From Phyllobacterium myrsinacearum (lineage in GTDB: Bacteria > Pseudomonadota > Alphaproteobacteria > Rhizobiales > Rhizobiaceae), in the NCBI RefSeq assembly GCF_002980555.1, contig NZ_PVBT01000002.1:124001-188000 (forward strand): a stretch of DNA of 64,000 bases. The letters are read 5' to 3'. The notes beneath the pieces are model-generated. The model ran no database searches and was not told the origin of the DNA. It saw nothing but the letters and a program-made list of their open reading frames with translations. A program made the translations under genes and the position numbers. The stretch's first letter is position 1. Every line of letters starts with the position of its first letter. This document shows, piece by piece, positions 62,171 through 64,000 of this stretch.

Positions 62171-62947
62171 ATGACTTTGCATCAGTCCTTTGATGCTCGC
62201 GGCGCATTATTGAGCGTCGAGGGCGTCACATTGCAATACAAGACGGAAGATGCGCTGGTGACCGCCACGCATCGCGTCGATTTTCAGGTTTTTCAATCCG
62301 ACCGCTTTGTACTGCTCGGGCCATCGGGCTGCGGCAAGTCGACCTTGCTCAAGGCCATCGGCGGTTATCTCACGCCGACCGAAGGCCAGATCACGCTCAA
62401 GGGCAAGGAAGTCACCGAACCCGGACCGGACCGGATGATGGTCTTTCAGGAATTCGACCAGCTTCTGCCGTGGAAAACGGTCGGTGAGAATGTCGTCTTC
62501 GCCCTTACTGCCAGCGGACGGGCAAAGCCGGCAGAGGCACGCGAACGCGCCCGAAGCTATATCGACAAGGTCGGTCTGACGAAATTCATCGACAGCTATC
62601 CCCATATGCTGTCTGGCGGCATGAAGCAGCGTGTGGCTATCGCGCGCGGCATGGCCATGGAACCGGATGTGCTTCTCATGGATGAGCCGTTCGCAGCGCT
62701 CGACGCACTGACGCGCCGCAAGATGCAGGATGAATTGCTGCAACTCTGGGACGACACACATTTCACCGTCCTGTTCGTGACGCACTCCATCGAGGAGGCC
62801 ATCCGCATCGGCACCCGCATTCTGCTGCTTTCGCCCCACCCGGGTCAGGTGAAAGCCGAGCTGAACAGCATACCGCCCAGCGAGCTTGGCACCGGTACGC
62901 AGGCGGCACTCGAAACCCGCATCAACGACATGTTGTTCGCCAGTTGA
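62171..62947 (+). CDS. NitT/TauT-type ABC transporter ATP-binding protein
   Basis: A 258-residue ATPase of the nitrate/sulfonate/taurine class: Walker A LLGPSGCGKST, the Q-loop segment VFQEFDQLLPWKTV, signature LSGGMKQRVAIARG, Walker B VLLMDEPFAALD and H-loop LFVTHSIEEAI. The ATG at 62171 follows GGGAGGAAG. First gene of a three-gene importer divergent from TctDE-like regulators. Substrate class (sulfonates, nitrate, aromatic acids, pyrimidine-like) cannot be settled. Confidence 0.93.
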   Translation: MTLHQSFDARGALLSVEGVTLQYKTEDALVTATHRVDFQVFQSDRFVLLGPSGCGKSTLLKAIGGYLTPTEGQITLKGKEVTEPGPDRMMVFQEFDQLLPWKTVGENVVFALTASGRAKPAEARERARSYIDKVGLTKFIDSYPHMLSGGMKQRVAIARGMAMEPDVLLMDEPFAALDALTRRKMQDELLQLWDDTHFTVLFVTHSIEEAIRIGTRILLLSPHPGQVKAELNSIPPSELGTGTQAALETRINDMLFAS

Positions 62948-62961
62948 GATTGGAAGATTCG

Positions 62962-63828
62962 ATGACTGAAGTTCTCTACACACGTCCGGAGATTGTGCGC
63001 GGCGACGGCAAGAAGGATTTCCTGCAGGTCGAGAAGACGCTCTCCGCTTTCGAACGCATCTATCGCATCGGTGCGGTGCGAAAAGCTTTTATCCTGTTCG
63101 TTCTCGCTGCGGCCTGGGAGATTTACGGGCGCTGGCTTGGCAACCCGCTGCTGTTCCCGAGTTTTTCCGAGACGGTGACGGCTTTCGCTGCCAATATTGC
63201 TGACGGCACCATTCCGGCCAGAGCACTCGCATCCATCAAAACGCTGCTCATCGGCTATGGCATCGGCATCGTGCTGGCTGCGCTCTTGACCACCCTCGCC
63301 ATTGGATCGCGCATTGGTGCCGATCTGCTGGAAACACTGACCTCCATGTTCAATCCGCTCCCGGCCATTGCATTGCTGCCGCTGGCACTGATCTGGTTCG
63401 GTCTGGGGCAGGGGAGCGTGATCTTCGTGCTGGTGCACTCTGTGCTGTGGGCCATCGCCTTGAACACCCATGCCGGTTTCCGGTCCGTTTCCAACACGAT
63501 GCGGATGGTCGGCCTGAATTACGGCCTGCGCGGTCTCAAGCTCGTCCGCCATATCCTGATACCGGCTGCCTTTCCATCCATTCTGACGGGTTTGAAAGTC
63601 GGCTGGGCCTTTGCATGGCGCACGCTGATCGCCGCCGAACTGGTGTTCGGCGTATCGTCCGGTTCCGGCGGTCTTGGCTGGTTCATCTTCGAGAACCGCA
63701 ACCAGCTGGAAACCGCCAATGTCTTTGCAGGCCTGTTCACGGTTATCTTGATCGGCCTTGCCGTCGAGAACCTGATCTTTGCCACGATTGAAAAGAAAAC
63801 CATTCGCCGCTGGGGAATGCAGGCTTGA
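62962..63828 (+). CDS. NitT/TauT-type ABC transporter permease
   Basis: A 288-residue permease of the SsuC/TauC class with about six helices: KAFILFVLAAAWEIYGRWLGNPLLFPSFSETV, LLIGYGIGIVLAALLTTLAIGS, MFNPLPAIALLPLALIWFGLGQGS and the coupling loop NYGLRGLKLVRHILIPAAFPSILTGLKVG. The N-terminal 40 residues before the first helix are hydrophilic. It follows the ATPase gene by 14 bp and precedes the binding-protein gene. Confidence 0.93.
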   Translation: MTEVLYTRPEIVRGDGKKDFLQVEKTLSAFERIYRIGAVRKAFILFVLAAAWEIYGRWLGNPLLFPSFSETVTAFAANIADGTIPARALASIKTLLIGYGIGIVLAALLTTLAIGSRIGADLLETLTSMFNPLPAIALLPLALIWFGLGQGSVIFVLVHSVLWAIALNTHAGFRSVSNTMRMVGLNYGLRGLKLVRHILIPAAFPSILTGLKVGWAFAWRTLIAAELVFGVSSGSGGLGWFIFENRNQLETANVFAGLFTVILIGLAVENLIFATIEKKTIRRWGMQA

Positions 63829-63871
63829 GTTTAAACCGCCGGGAACCGGTATGTATCAAGGGAGGACTACG

Positions 63872-64000
63872 ATGAAAATGATGAAGCAGCTCTGTGCCGC
63901 CGTGCTCGGCATTGGCCTTGGATTGGCAGGCGCAACGGGTGCTGCCCGCGCCGAAGTCAGCGAAGTGCGGATTTCCAAGGGATACGGCATTCTCTATCTG
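63872..64000 (+). CDS. NitT/TauT-type ABC substrate-binding protein, N-terminus only
   Basis: Forty-three codons remain before the window ends. They start with a signal peptide (MKMMKQLCAAVLGIGLGLAGATGAARA) and continue EVSEVRISKGYGILYL, the usual opening of SsuA/TauA-like binding proteins. A GGAGG site precedes the ATG. The binding residues lie outside the window. Confidence 0.8.
   Translation, partial: MKMMKQLCAAVLGIGLGLAGATGAARAEVSEVRISKGYGILYL

Noticed and set aside
1-64000. CRISPR array, prophage, insertion sequence, tRNA or rRNA genes
   Set aside because: No regularly spaced repeats, transposase or phage structural genes, or conserved RNA gene sequences were recognised; the repeats found are two-copy or palindromic only.

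Overview
The window reads as chromosomal DNA of an alphaproteobacterium of the order Hyphomicrobiales, most like the Brucellaceae or Phyllobacteriaceae. This is inferred from the dense, moderately GC-rich coding, many LysR/GntR/AraC regulators, several peptide-type ABC importers, FixJ-like and TctDE-like two-component systems, MsrPQ and a DUF992 protein. The species cannot be fixed from sequence alone. No rRNA, tRNA, CRISPR array, prophage or intact insertion sequence was seen. Both ends cut genes: a DppD-like ATPase on the left and a substrate-binding protein on the right.

Layout. 1-5.7 kb: minus-strand peptide-type ABC cassette (DppB, DppC, DppD-like) preceded by a creatininase-family amidohydrolase, then a PatB/MalY C-S lyase divergent from a LysR regulator. 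6-12.7 kb: envelope redox-repair cluster with msrP-msrQ, a DUF305 protein, a YVTN beta-propeller, an ECF sigma factor with its anti-sigma, and a TonB-like protein. Two identically spaced promoter-like motifs sit before msrP and before the DUF305 gene. 13-23 kb: small detoxification and regulatory genes (LysR/azoreductase, methyltransferase), a GntR-controlled sugar-type ABC importer with a zinc dehydrogenase, a decayed oxidoreductase fragment, and a GST-SRPBCC-ArsR operon. 23-28.5 kb: an envelope locus around an AraC regulator (two outer-membrane-type proteins, a DUF1254 protein, a class A acid phosphatase). A ~150-bp intergenic element is duplicated on both sides of the AraC gene, and a very strong perfect hairpin lies in one leader. 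28.5-33 kb: a membrane protein of unknown function, a Crp/Fnr regulator, a ParDE-like toxin-antitoxin pair and a LuxR-type regulator.

33-41 kb: Gsi/Dpp-like importer operon containing gamma-glutamyltransferase, next to a FadR-type regulator with a perfect palindrome at its start. 41-43.6 kb: orphan HigA-like protein, nitroreductase, second FadR-type regulator, DedA protein. 43.8-51.4 kb: a third peptide-type importer, ending in an M20D amidohydrolase gene and next to a LysR gene. 51.7-57.7 kb: DUF992 protein, oxalate decarboxylase followed by a YdeP-like molybdopterin oxidoreductase (possible oxalate-to-formate-to-CO2 route or acid tolerance), an exported esterase and a DUF1003 protein. 57.8-64 kb: FixLJ-like and TctDE-like two-component systems, the latter divergent from a NitT/TauT-type ABC importer.

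Overall the window is an uptake-and-catabolism region: three peptide-type importers each travel with a different C-N hydrolase or transferase, and most transport units have a dedicated regulator. The least ordinary signals are the shared ECF-type promoter motif of the msrPQ/DUF305 cluster, the duplicated intergenic element around the AraC gene, and the oxalate decarboxylase-YdeP pair.
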